This document shows, piece after piece, positions 27,036 through 36,495 of a stretch of 64,000 bases of DNA (the first letter of the stretch is position 1; every line of letters begins with the position of its first letter). A program made the position numbers and the translations under genes. The notes beneath the pieces were generated by a model. That model was given only the letters and a program-made list of their open reading frames with translations, did no database searches and was not told the DNA's origin. The DNA comes from Streptacidiphilus sp. PB12-B1b. GTDB taxonomy: Bacteria > Actinomycetota > Actinomycetes > Streptomycetales > Streptomycetaceae. The DNA lies in assembly GCF_014084125.1 (NCBI RefSeq), contig NZ_CP048405.1, forward strand, positions 3,720,001-3,784,000, given 5' to 3'.

Positions 27036-27064
27036 TTGACATGTCTGTAACCACGCCGTAGACA
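27036..27064 (+). promoter_or_regulatory. Sigma-70-type promoter of the GH16 gene
   Basis: TTGACA (27036-27041), a 17-bp spacer, then TAGACA (27059-27064). Start of transcription would fall near 27071, just before the first operator-like palindrome. A perfect -35 box is rare in this window. Confidence 0.6.
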
Positions 27065-27073
27065 TCAGCTGAT

Positions 27074-27087
27074 AGAGAGCGCTCTCT
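27074..27087. promoter_or_regulatory. LacI-family operator-like palindrome 1
   Basis: Perfect 14-bp palindrome AGAGAGCGCTCTCT with the CG-centred AGCGCT core of CebR/LacI-type sugar repressors. It covers the predicted transcription start, so a bound repressor would block initiation. Confidence 0.6.
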
Positions 27088-27155
27088 CGGCTGACGGCCG
27101 GTGAACTGTCCACCCCCCAAGCCGTTCTGTCGTACCGCCTGGCCAGGAGCGCGCC

Positions 27156-27167
27156 ATGACCTGCTGA
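27156..27167 (+). other. Three-codon minigene with ribosome binding site in the GH16 leader
   Basis: AGGAG at 27145-27149 is followed at 6 bases by ATG ACC TGC TGA. Too short to be a protein; it could hold ribosomes near operator 2 or be chance. Confidence 0.2.
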
Positions 27168-27171
27168 TCCG

Positions 27172-27185
27172 AGAAAGCGCTATCT
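27172..27185. promoter_or_regulatory. LacI-family operator-like palindrome 2
   Basis: AGAAAGCGCTATCT, 12 of 14 positions symmetric, same AGCGCT core as operator 1 and 98 bp centre to centre from it. It lies 20 bases upstream of the GH16 start codon; two sites could allow looping. Confidence 0.5.
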
Positions 27186-27204
27186 GCGCTGAGGGGAAGG
27201 CAAC

Positions 27205-29223
27205 ATGATCGTCTTATCGCGTGCCGGGCACCGATCCCGCCGCCGGACCGGGCCGCGCCGGTGGCGCTCGGCGGTGACCACCGTGGCGCTGCTCGCCGGG
27301 TACCTGACCGGCACCGCCCTCGCGGGCGCGGGCCCCGCGCAGGCCGACACCGTCCCGGCCGCCCCCGCCGGCTGGACGACCGTCTTCGGCGACGACTTCG
27401 CCGGACCGGCCGGCTCCGCCCCCTCGTCGGCGAACTGGTTCTATGACATCGGCACCGGCTACGGGACGGGCGAGGTCGAGCAGACCACCGCCTCGACCGC
27501 CAACTCCTACCTCGACGGCAACGGCCACTTGGTGCTGAAGGCCGTCGACAACGGCGGCACCTGGACCTCCGCCCGGCTGGAGAGCACCCGCGACGATTTC
27601 CAGGCCCCGGCCGGCGGCGAACTGGAGATGACCGCGTCGATCGAACAGCCGAACCCGGCCAACGGCCTGGGCTACTGGCCCGCCTTCTGGGCCCTCGGCT
27701 CCCCGATGCGCGCGGGCGGGGGCTGGCCCACCTCCGGCGAGATCGACATGATGGAGGACGTCAACGGCTCCAACCAGGCGTCACAGACCCTGCACGACGC
27801 GGCCGGCAGCAGCGGGCACCCGCTGATCGCCTGTCCCGCCGCCGGCTCCGGCTGCCAGACCGGCTACCACACCTACTCGGTCATCGTGGACCGGACCAAC
27901 ACCAGCGCGGAGACGCTGGAGTTCCTGATGGACGGCACGGTCGAGTCGACCGTCACCGAGGCGTCCGTCGGCACCACCGCCTGGCAGCAGGCCATCGACC
28001 ACGGCTTCTTCATCATCTGGGACCTGGCCATGGGTGGCAACTACCCGGACGGCGTCTACGGCTCCACCACGCCGACCGCGGCCACCTCCTCCGGCGCGTC
28101 CATGAGCGTGGCGTACGTGGCCGTGTACGAGAAGGGCGGCAACTCCACGCCCACCGCCACCGCCACGGCCACCGGGGCGGTCAAGGGCATCAACGGGCTC
28201 TGCCTCGGCAACCAGAACGTGCTGAACACCGAGGGCAACCCGATCGGGGTCAGCGCCTGCGACGGCGACCCGGGCCAGCAGTGGTCCACCTACACCGACG
28301 GCACCGTGCGGGTCCAGGGCGGCTGCCTGGACGTGGTGAGCGCCGGGACCAGCAGCGGCACCGACGTCGACTGGTACCCCTGCAACGGCACCAACGCGCA
28401 GGGCTGGACCCACCAGGCCAACGGCGAGCTGGTGAACCCCAACTCCGGCCTGTGCCTCACCGATCCGGGCGGCAACACCGGCTCCCGGCTGGACATCGAG
28501 ACCTGCACCGACTCCGCCGCCCAGCAGTGGACCCTGCCCGCCGGCGGCAGCGGCGACACCGTGACCGTGACCGGACCGGGCAACCAGACCTCCACCGCCG
28601 GTACCGCCGCGAGCCTGCAGGTGCACGCGAGCGACTCGGCCTCGGGCCAGACGGTGACGTACAGCGCCACCGGCCTGCCCGCCGGACTGTCCATCAACTC
28701 CTCCACGGGGCTGATCTCGGGCACGCCGACCACCCCGGGCAGCTCCACCGTCACGGTCACCGCGACGGACCGCACCGGGGCCTCCGGCTCCGCCTCCTTC
28801 GGCTGGACGGTGACCGCCGCCGCCGGCTGCGGCAGCACCAACCTCGCCCTGGGCCGGACGGCCACTGCCTCCTCCCAGGAGAACGGCAGCTTCCCGCCGC
28901 AGGACGCGGTCGACGGCAACACCGGGACCAGGTGGTCCAGCGCCTTCTCCGACCCGCAGTGGCTGGAGGTGGACCTGGGCTCCACCCAGACCATCTGCCA
29001 GGTGGTGCTGGACTGGGAGACGGCCTATGCCACGGCGTTCCAGCTCCAGGTGTCCAACGACGGCTCGACCTGGACGCCGATCTACTCCACCACCACCGGC
29101 ACCGGCGGCACGCAGACGCTGAACGTCTCGGGCAGCGGCCGGTACCTGCGGATGTACGGCACCGCCCGGGCCACCCAGTACGGCTACTCGCTCTGGGAGC
29201 TCCGGGCCTTCGGCAGCAGCTGA
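27205..29223 (+). CDS. Secreted GH16 beta-glucanase with RICIN, He_PIG and F5/8-type C domains
   Basis: A 672-residue exported glycosidase. Signal peptide ends at A47 (PAQA-D). GH16 domain about 52-310 with the catalytic E-x-D-x2-E at E179, D181 and E184 (GEIDMMED), and WPAFWALG ahead of it; this suggests an endo-beta-1,3(4)-glucanase. A RICIN beta-trefoil follows (about 325-450, QQW and QGW repeats), then a He_PIG Ig-like domain (about 455-535) and a discoidin/F5-8C carbohydrate-binding domain (540-672). Leucine 4 is TTA (27214-27216), an early bldA-dependent codon. GGGGAAGG lies 4 bases before the ATG. Promoter and two operator palindromes point to sugar-repressor control. The RICIN and He_PIG parts resemble those in the GH3 enzyme at 16.6-19.8 kb. 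Confidence 0.93.
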   Translation: MIVLSRAGHRSRRRTGPRRWRSAVTTVALLAGYLTGTALAGAGPAQADTVPAAPAGWTTVFGDDFAGPAGSAPSSANWFYDIGTGYGTGEVEQTTASTANSYLDGNGHLVLKAVDNGGTWTSARLESTRDDFQAPAGGELEMTASIEQPNPANGLGYWPAFWALGSPMRAGGGWPTSGEIDMMEDVNGSNQASQTLHDAAGSSGHPLIACPAAGSGCQTGYHTYSVIVDRTNTSAETLEFLMDGTVESTVTEASVGTTAWQQAIDHGFFIIWDLAMGGNYPDGVYGSTTPTAATSSGASMSVAYVAVYEKGGNSTPTATATATGAVKGINGLCLGNQNVLNTEGNPIGVSACDGDPGQQWSTYTDGTVRVQGGCLDVVSAGTSSGTDVDWYPCNGTNAQGWTHQANGELVNPNSGLCLTDPGGNTGSRLDIETCTDSAAQQWTLPAGGSGDTVTVTGPGNQTSTAGTAASLQVHASDSASGQTVTYSATGLPAGLSINSSTGLISGTPTTPGSSTVTVTATDRTGASGSASFGWTVTAAAGCGSTNLALGRTATASSQENGSFPPQDAVDGNTGTRWSSAFSDPQWLEVDLGSTQTICQVVLDWETAYATAFQLQVSNDGSTWTPIYSTTTGTGGTQTLNVSGSGRYLRMYGTARATQYGYSLWELRAFGSS

Positions 29224-29228
29224 CAGGG

Positions 29229-29266
29229 CGTCGGGGCGGGGGCGGGAGGGCGCCCCCGCCCCGACG
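29229..29266. terminator. Terminator hairpin, perfect 16-bp stem
   Basis: CGTCGGGGCGGGGGCG / CGCCCCCGCCCCGACG with a 6-nt loop, 5 bp after the GH16 stop codon. Strong stop of the GH16 transcript. Confidence 0.7.
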
Positions 29267-29283
29267 GCGGCCACCGACCGGGC

Positions 29284-29289
29284 TAGAAT
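29284..29289 (+). promoter_or_regulatory. -10 element of a probable leaderless MazG-like gene
   Basis: TAGAAT ends six bases before the GTG start codon, with no Shine-Dalgarno sequence. Same geometry as at glgX. Confidence 0.5.
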
Positions 29290-29295
29290 CGGCCG

Positions 29296-29748
29296 GTGCT
29301 TTCCTCAACCGAAGAGTCCCGCGACGCACCCGCCGCCCGGCCCGCCGAGCCCTCCACCGCGGAGCGGGTCCGCTCCTTCCACCGGGCCTTCGGGCTCGAC
29401 TGCCGCAGCGAGCCCGCCGAGATCGCCTCGGAAGCCGCCCGCCACCGGATGGAGCTGATGCGGGAGGAGGTCGACGAGCTGGCCGAGGCCGTCGAGGAGG
29501 GGCGGCTGGACCACTTCGCTCACGAGCTCGCCGACGTGGTCTACATCGCGTACGGCACCGCCGCCGTCCACGGCATCGACCTGGACGCGGTGATCGCCGA
29601 GGTGCACCGTGCCAACATGAGCAAGCTAGGCCCGGACGGACGCCCGTCGCTCAGGGCCGACGGCAAAGTCCTCAAGGGCGACTCCTACACTCCGCCGGAC
29701 GTCGCCGCCGTGCTGCGCGCCCAGGGCTGGTCACCGGCTCAGGCCTAG
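29296..29748 (+). CDS. MazG-like nucleotide pyrophosphohydrolase
   Basis: A 150-residue all-alpha NTP pyrophosphatase-type protein. The metal-binding helices are ELMREEVDELAEAVEEG (E-E-x2-E) and HFAHELADVVYIAYG (E-x2-D), the MazG/HisE-like pattern, followed by the N-M-S-K-L-G-P-D-G-R-P motif seen in this subfamily. Would hydrolyse non-canonical or excess NTPs to NMP and PPi. The GTG start lacks a ribosome binding site but has a -10 box placed for leaderless transcription. Converges on the gluconokinase gene with 10 bp between stops. Confidence 0.83.
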   Translation: MLSSTEESRDAPAARPAEPSTAERVRSFHRAFGLDCRSEPAEIASEAARHRMELMREEVDELAEAVEEGRLDHFAHELADVVYIAYGTAAVHGIDLDAVIAEVHRANMSKLGPDGRPSLRADGKVLKGDSYTPPDVAAVLRAQGWSPAQA

Positions 29749-29772
29749 GGCTACCGGCTCAGGTCTGGGGCT
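29733..29772. repeat. 20-bp tandem duplication covering two stop codons
   Basis: ACCGGCTCAGGCCTAGGGCT followed by ACCGGCTCAGGTCTGGGGCT. Unit 1 holds the TAG of the MazG-like gene; unit 2 holds the stop of gluconokinase on the other strand. Confidence 0.75.
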
Positions 29773-30328
29773 CCCCGGCGGTCGGGCGCAGCCGCAGCGC
29801 GGCGGCCCCGGCCAGCGCCCGGGGCTCCGGGCCGACGTCCAGGGTGCTGCCGCGCTCGTCGCCCTCCAGCGGCTCCAGCGCGGCGAGCTGGGAGTCCAGC
29901 AGCGCGGGCGGCATGAAGTGGCCGGTCCGCCGCCCGATCCGCTCCGCGAGCAGGACGCGGTCGCCGGTCAGCAGCAGCATGTACGCGCCCGGGCAGGCGG
30001 CCCGCAGGGCGTCGCGGTAGCGGCGTCTGAGCGCCGAGCAGGCGATCACGCCGCCGGTGCCGTCGGCCCGCCGTTCGGCCAGCCAGCCGCCGACCGCCGC
30101 CAGCCAGGGGCGGCGGTCCTCGTCGTCCAGCGGGACGCCGGCCGACATCTTGGCGATGTTGGGCGCCGGGTGCAGGTCGTCGGCGTCGGCGAAGGGCAGC
30201 CCGAGGCGCTCGGCGAGCAGCCGCGCCACCGTGCTCTTGCCGACGCCGGAGACCCCCAGCACGACCACGCACAGCGGTGCGGGCGGCGCCGCCTCGGCGG
30301 GGGAGCGGTCGGCTGCGGTGCGGGCCAT
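29759..30328 (-). CDS. Gluconokinase
   Basis: A 189-residue P-loop kinase phosphorylating gluconate to 6-phosphogluconate. Walker A is VVLGVSGVGKSTVARLLAER; the family motif ADADDLHPAPNIAKMSAG follows, then PWLAAVGGW, CSALRRRYRDALR, and G-H-F-M-P-P-A-L-L-D-S-Q with ALEPLEGDE, all diagnostic of GntK-type thermoresistant gluconokinase. AGGAG lies 8 bases before the ATG. No gluconate permease or GntR regulator is adjacent. Confidence 0.93.
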   Translation of the reverse strand: MARTAADRSPAEAAPPAPLCVVVLGVSGVGKSTVARLLAERLGLPFADADDLHPAPNIAKMSAGVPLDDEDRRPWLAAVGGWLAERRADGTGGVIACSALRRRYRDALRAACPGAYMLLLTGDRVLLAERIGRRTGHFMPPALLDSQLAALEPLEGDERGSTLDVGPEPRALAGAAALRLRPTAGEPQT

Positions 30329-30398
30329 GCGGGCGGCTCCTGACGAGGGACGACTGGCGAGGGACGGCTGACGGCGGGCCGGCCCGTCGGCGGGCCCG

Positions 30399-30833
30399 CT
30401 AGGGGGCGGGTTTGGTGACGGTGTCGAGGAAGAACGCGTCGATGCTCTGCACGGCCTGGACGAAGTCGTCCAGGTTCACCGGCTTGGTGACGTAGGCGTT
30501 GGCGTGCTCCCGGTACGCCCCGGCGACGTCGTCGGGGGCGGCGGACGTGGTCAGCACCACCACCGGGACGCAGGCGAGGACCTGGTCGCCCTTGAGCACC
30601 GCGAGCAGCTCGCGGCCGTTCATCCGGGGCATGTTGAGGTCCAGGACGATGAGGTCGGGACGGGGCCTCCCGTCGTCCCGCAGGTAGGCCAGGGCGGCCA
30701 CGCCGTCGGCGGCGCGCTGGACGCTGCGCGCCAGGCCGCGGTCGAGCAGTGCCTCCTCGACCAGCATCGCGTCGGCGTCGTCGTCCTCGACCAGCAGCAC
30801 GGTGTACGGGCGGGGCGGGGCTGCAGCGGCCAT
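30399..30833 (-). CDS. Single-domain response regulator (Rcp1-like)
   Basis: A 144-residue stand-alone receiver. Acidic pocket VLLVEDDDADAMLVEEAL, phosphoacceptor Asp in LIVLDLNMPRMNGRELL, VLTTSAAPDD threonine and the lysine in VTKPVNLDDF. The long beta4-alpha4 region and lack of an output domain place it with Rcp1-type regulators that accept phosphate from phytochrome or CHASE3 kinases; the divergent gene encodes such a kinase. ATG at 30833 has AAGGA 9 bases upstream. A GACAAC-N4-GTTGTC palindrome lies in the shared promoter region. Confidence 0.88.
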   Translation of the reverse strand: MAAAAPPRPYTVLLVEDDDADAMLVEEALLDRGLARSVQRAADGVAALAYLRDDGRPRPDLIVLDLNMPRMNGRELLAVLKGDQVLACVPVVVLTTSAAPDDVAGAYREHANAYVTKPVNLDDFVQAVQSIDAFFLDTVTKPAP

Positions 30834-30887
30834 CTCGGGGCATCCTTCGGTGGTGACGGGCCGGGGTCGCACGTGTGTGCGCACCCC

Positions 30888-30907
30888 GCGACAACGAGGG
30901 TTGTCGC
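30888..30907. promoter_or_regulatory. Palindromic site GCGACAAC-GAGG-GTTGTCGC
   Basis: Perfect 8+4+8 inverted repeat between the divergent response regulator and histidine kinase genes. Its core GACAAC-N4-GTTGTC is the same as in the palindrome at 42155-42172, upstream of another PP2C gene, which suggests a shared regulator. Confidence 0.5.
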
Positions 30908-31009
30908 TATGACGGTAGGCTTTCGCCGTTCCGCGCGTCCACCGTGCGGCGCACCGTACCAGGATCAGCGCCGTGCAGGGCTCTGCCGGTGACCAGAGCG
31001 GAGACGGCA

Positions 31010-32631
<1,622 letters not shown>

Positions 32632-32635
<4 letters not shown>

Positions 32636-33852
32636 GCTTCGACACCACCCCGGCCCCCGCCGCCTGGCAGGACCCGGCCGACGGCGAGCACTACCGGGTG
32701 CTGCTGGTCGAGGACGACGCCGGGGACGCGCTGCTCGTCCAGGAGTACCTGGCCGACACCCGGCTGCCGCACGTGCTGCGCTGGAGCCGGGATCTGGCCG
32801 CCGCGCTCGCCGACATCGCCGCGAACCCGCCGGACTGCGTCCTGCTGGACCTCGGCCTGCCGGACATCGTCGGCGTCGCGGCGGTGGAGGCCATCCAGGC
32901 CGCCTGCCCGCGGGCCGCCGTGATCGTGCTCACCGGCCTCGCCGAGGCCCGCTCCGCCAACGCGGCGGTGGCCAGCGGCGCCCAGGACTACCTGGTCAAG
33001 GGGCAGGTCAGCACCGACCTGCTGGACCGCACCCTGCGCTACGCGATCCACCGCAAGCAGGCCGAACGCGCGGCGGCCGAACTGCGCGAGAACCAGATCC
33101 ACGCCCGCGAGAACGCCCGCCTGGAGCGGGGGCTGCTGCCCACCCCGCTGCTGCGCTCCGCCGGGGTCACCGTCAACAGCCGCTACCTGCCCGGACGCGA
33201 ACGCGCCCTGCTGGGCGGGGACTTCCTGGACGTGGTGCAGACGCCCGACGGCGTCGTCCACGCCGTCATAGGGGACGTCAGCGGCCACGGGCCGGACGAG
33301 GCGGCTCTCGGCGTCTGCCTGCGGATCACCTGGCGGGCGCTGGTGCTGGCCGGGCACGTCGGCGCCGACCTGCTGGACCTGCTGGAACAGGTGCTGGTCG
33401 CCGAGCGACCGCGCACCGAGATGTTCGCCACCTGCACCACCGTCAGCATCGCCGCCGACCTGCGGTCGGCGAGCCTGCTGCTGGCCGGGCACCACGAGCC
33501 GCTGCTCTGTGCGGACGGCTCGGCCCGGGAGGTCACTGCGGGCTTCGGCCCGGCGCTCGGGATCACGCCCGGGCGGCGCCGCTGGCAGACCACGACCCTG
33601 GAGCTGCCCGCCGCCGGCGCGCTGATGATGTACACCGACGGGCTGATCGAGGGCCGCAGCGGCCCGGGCCTGGAACGGCTCGGGGCGGCCGGCCTGATCG
33701 AGCTGATCGCCGCCGCCCCCGAGCCGGCCGTGAACAGCCTGCTGGACCACCTGGTGGGCACTGCCCGTACCCTCAACGCCGGCCGCCACTCGGACGACCT
33801 GGCCATCCTGCACCTCTCCTGGGGCCAGGGCCCCCCGGTCCACCGCCGCTAA
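32632..33852 (+). CDS. Receiver-PP2C (RsbU-type) response regulator phosphatase
   Basis: A 406-residue output protein for the upstream kinase. REC domain about 18-145 with VLLVEDDAGDALLVQEYL, phosphoacceptor in CVLLDLGLPDI and YLVKGQVSTD; a coiled linker; then PP2C about 175-395 with LGGDFLDVV, GDVSGHGPDE, MMYTDGLIEGR and DDLAILHL. Would dephosphorylate a STAS protein when the kinase is active. Four-base overlap with the kinase gene implies fixed stoichiometry. The 3' end overlaps the convergent small gene by 4 bp inside a hairpin. Confidence 0.92.
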
Positions 33853-33862
33853 GCGGCGGTGG
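33840..33862. terminator. Bidirectional hairpin over two overlapping stop codons
   Basis: CCACCGCCGCT-A-AGCGGCGGTGG, 11-bp arms. Both the TAA of the PP2C gene and the TAG of the convergent gene lie at its centre, so ends of translation and transcription coincide. Confidence 0.6.
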
Positions 33863-34121
33863 AGCTGCGCTGTCGGACGATCTGCACCATCGGGCGGCGG
33901 CAGGCGACCGGGCGGCGCAGCTCCTGGCGCGCGCTGGTCTGCATCATCCGCACCTCGCAGCGGTCGCTGATCTCGGCGCGGACGATGCCGGTCTCGTCGG
34001 TGTAGATGGGATGGCCGCCCGGCCCCGTCGCCTCCGTGCGCCGGACCACCACGGACTCCGTGGCGGTCACCGGGCGCAGTGCGGTTGCGAAGTGCAGCTC
34101 GAAGCAGTCGTCACCGGTCAT
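33849..34121 (-). CDS. Hypothetical protein, paralogue of the 20885-21148 gene
   Basis: A 90-residue protein sharing the core GPGGHP(I)Y-D-TGIVRAEISDR-EVRM with the gene at 20885; the N-terminal FELHFA strand also aligns. The C-terminal tail MVQIVRQRSSTAA differs. Function unknown. Start at 34121 is chosen because it aligns with the start of the paralogue; a GTG 48 bp upstream is possible and neither ribosome binding site is strong. Its stop codon overlaps that of the PP2C gene. Confidence 0.65.
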   Translation of the reverse strand: MTGDDCFELHFATALRPVTATESVVVRRTEATGPGGHPIYTDETGIVRAEISDRCEVRMMQTSARQELRRPVACRRPMVQIVRQRSSTAA

Positions 34122-34341
34122 GGGCTGGGTCCACCGTTTCCTTGAGCGAATCTGTTCCTGCAGAGCCACGTCTGTCCCGGAACGCGGCGCCTACACCACC
34201 GGATCGCCGTCGGCGAGGGGGAAGTACAGGACCATTCGGCCGATTGGCGCGTGTTCGGGCGCTCTGTGCCGCCGCTGCCTCCCTAGCGTGTACGCCGACA
34301 ACCGGCTGACCAGCCGAGCCTGCACGAGGATGGACGCACAG

Positions 34342-35772
34342 ATGACCGATGAACCTCTCCGCCGCGTGGTAGCCGAACCGTTCAGCAGGCGCCGGGCGCT
34401 GCTCGGGCTGGCTGCCGGAGTCGGCACGGCAGCCGCCGCGGGCGTCGCCGGAACCACCCCCGCCTCGGCCGCCGGTACCGCGGCCAAGGCCGCTGCACCG
34501 GCGGCCGCGCCCGCGGCGAGCAACCCCGCGCCCGGCGCCATGGAGCTGTTCACCGACTCCGACTTCAACTTCCAGGCGCTGGGCGCCCTCGGCGCGGCCG
34601 GGCACGGCTCGACCGAGGTCGGCGAGGTGCTCACGGCGGTCAACTCGATCAACGCGGCCGGGCTGAGCTTCCAGACGTTCACCGACACCTTCCGGTACTG
34701 GGGCGACCGGCTGGCCCGCGAGTCCGCGCAGGCGGGCCGCCCCGGGCAGAAGCAGACCCGGCGGTTCCGGGCCCTGCGCTCCTCCTCCTACTACGAGCAG
34801 GCGCTGTACTACGTCCTCGGCACCGACCACCCGGGCGACGAGGAGGACGTCTACCGCTCGGTCAGGGCCGGGTGGGACGCCTTCGTCGCCCGCTGCGACC
34901 CCCCGGCCGAACTGCTGAGCGCGCCCTACGGCCCGCACCGGATGCCGGTGTGGTTCTTCCGGCCGGACGCATCGTGCGTGCCCCGCCCCACGGTCATCCT
35001 CACCAACGGCAGCGACGGCCAGAATGTCGACATGTGGACCTACGGCGTGGCCTCGGCGCTGGGCCGGGGCTGGAACGCGGTGGTCTACGACGGCCCCGGC
35101 CAGGGCCAGATGCTGTTCGTGGACCAGGTGCCGTTCACGCCGCGCTGGGAGGAGGTGGTCCGCCCCATCGTCGACCTGCTGATCCGGCGTCCGGACGTGG
35201 ACCGCAGGCGGATCGCGCTGACCGGATTCAGCCTGAGCGGGGTGCTGGCCCCGCGCGCCGCCGCCTTCGACCACCGGCTGGCCGCCCTGGTGGCCGGGCC
35301 GGGCGTGGTCGACCCGTGGCTGGCCTTCCCGGCCGACGTGCGCAGCATCCTGGTCGGCACCAAGGCGGAGACCAACCACATCTGGAACACCGAGGTCGTC
35401 CCCAGCCTCACCGCCGACGAGGCGTTCCAGCTGAAGAAGCGGTTCGAGCCCTACGACGCCGCGGTCATGCGCGCAGCGCGGCAGGGCCGGATGTTCACCG
35501 ACTTCTGGACCCCGGCCCAGGTCCTGGTGGCGATGAACATCACCAAGGTCGCCGGACGGATCACCGCGCCCACCCTGGTGGTCGACTTCCAGGACGAGCA
35601 GTTCTTCCCCGGCCAGGCCCGGCAGCTGTTCGACCTGCTGCGCAGCCGCAAAGAGTACGTCCGGATGACCCGGGCCGAGGGCGCGCAGCTGCACTGCTCG
35701 CCGATGGCCCCGCAGCACTACTGCGAGACCATCTTCGACTGGCTGGACGAGACCCTCGACGTCCGCCCCTGA
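34342..35772 (+). CDS. Tat-exported alpha/beta hydrolase
   Basis: A 476-residue secreted hydrolase. Twin-arginine signal SRRRALLGLAAGVGTAAAAG, cleaved near ASA. After a helical N-terminal region (about 60-210) comes the alpha/beta fold: VILTNGSDGQN (oxyanion strand), YDGPGQGQMLF, nucleophile elbow GFSLSG, an acid in LVVDFQDEQF and histidine in GAQLHCSP. The layout resembles the FrsA/2,6-dihydropseudooxynicotine hydrolase group that cleaves C-C or ester bonds. Start is uncertain: ATG at 34342 is taken, with 34330 as alternative, since GAGG touches the latter directly. Confidence 0.85.
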   Translation: MTDEPLRRVVAEPFSRRRALLGLAAGVGTAAAAGVAGTTPASAAGTAAKAAAPAAAPAASNPAPGAMELFTDSDFNFQALGALGAAGHGSTEVGEVLTAVNSINAAGLSFQTFTDTFRYWGDRLARESAQAGRPGQKQTRRFRALRSSSYYEQALYYVLGTDHPGDEEDVYRSVRAGWDAFVARCDPPAELLSAPYGPHRMPVWFFRPDASCVPRPTVILTNGSDGQNVDMWTYGVASALGRGWNAVVYDGPGQGQMLFVDQVPFTPRWEEVVRPIVDLLIRRPDVDRRRIALTGFSLSGVLAPRAAAFDHRLAALVAGPGVVDPWLAFPADVRSILVGTKAETNHIWNTEVVPSLTADEAFQLKKRFEPYDAAVMRAARQGRMFTDFWTPAQVLVAMNITKVAGRITAPTLVVDFQDEQFFPGQARQLFDLLRSRKEYVRMTRAEGAQLHCSPMAPQHYCETIFDWLDETLDVRP

Positions 35773-35781
35773 GACCGCGCC

Positions 35782-35815
35782 GGGAGCGCGGCGGGGTGCC
35801 TCCCGCCGCGCTCCC
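35782..35815. terminator. Bidirectional terminator hairpin, 14-bp stem
   Basis: GGGAGCGCGGCGGG / CCCGCCGCGCTCCC with a 6-nt loop, between convergent genes ending at 35772 and 35833. Confidence 0.65.
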
Positions 35816-35832
35816 CGCGCCTCGGCCTGCTC

Positions 35833-36465
35833 TCAGCCCGGCGGCCGACCGCCCCGGGCCAGGGCCTGGGAGCGCATGTAGGCCGGGTACCAGCGGGTGA
35901 AGCGGTAGGCGAGGACCAGCAGGATGATGGGAATGACCCAGTTCAGCCAATCCGTGCCGGACGACACATGCAGTGCGACCAGGCCCAGGATCGCGGTGAC
36001 CGCGAACACCAGCCCCCACACCGCCGTCAGCACCCGGTTGGTGCGCTTGAAGGCAGGCGTGCCCCAGACCTCCCTCGGGGTGGACTCACGCGCGTACTGC
36101 TCGGTGAACGGCACGAAGGCCAGCGAGACCAGCGCGGTCAGCGCCAGCACGCCGTTGGAGAGGGTCTGGGCGTAGGTCTCCAGCCAGAGCAGCCTGCTGC
36201 GGTGCAGGAACAGGGCCAGGACGCTGACCACGGCGAAGAAGACGATGCCGACGGCGTCCAGCAGCTTCGGCAGGCCGCGCCCGCTCCGCAGGTCGGGGAG
36301 GGTCAGCACGACCGCCGCGACCAGCGCCGAGAAGGCCGCCAGCTTCCAGGTGCTGGGGCCCGCGACGACGTCGAAGATGATCCACGGCGCGAAGGCGAAG
36401 AAGATGTTCTGGCTGCGGCCGATCGGGCGGGGCGCCGTGGAACTGCTCTGTCCGTACTGGCTCAC
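35833..36465 (-). CDS. Hypothetical integral membrane protein (210 aa)
   Basis: Six hydrophobic segments are visible after a short Ser-rich N-terminus: WIIFDVVAGP, FSALVAAVVLTL, AVGIVFFAVVSVLALFL, NGVLALTALVSLAFVPF, VLTAVWGLVFAVTAILGLVAL and WVIPIILLVLAYRF. The segment EQYARESTPREVWGTPAFKR resembles small actinobacterial membrane proteins of unknown function. GTG start with GGGAGG 9 bases upstream. Only 30 bp separate it from the DUF4389 gene, with which it is probably co-transcribed. Confidence 0.75.
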   Translation of the reverse strand: MSQYGQSSSTAPRPIGRSQNIFFAFAPWIIFDVVAGPSTWKLAAFSALVAAVVLTLPDLRSGRGLPKLLDAVGIVFFAVVSVLALFLHRSRLLWLETYAQTLSNGVLALTALVSLAFVPFTEQYARESTPREVWGTPAFKRTNRVLTAVWGLVFAVTAILGLVALHVSSGTDWLNWVIPIILLVLAYRFTRWYPAYMRSQALARGGRPPG

Positions 36466-36495
36466 GAGGGAGTACCTCCCGGCTTCGGGGCGCGG

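Noticed and set aside
16611-29223. Recent gene duplication between the GH3 and GH16 enzymes
   Set aside because: Only the RICIN and He_PIG accessory domains resemble each other, and such domains are widely shuffled among Streptomyces glycosidases; catalytic parts are unrelated.
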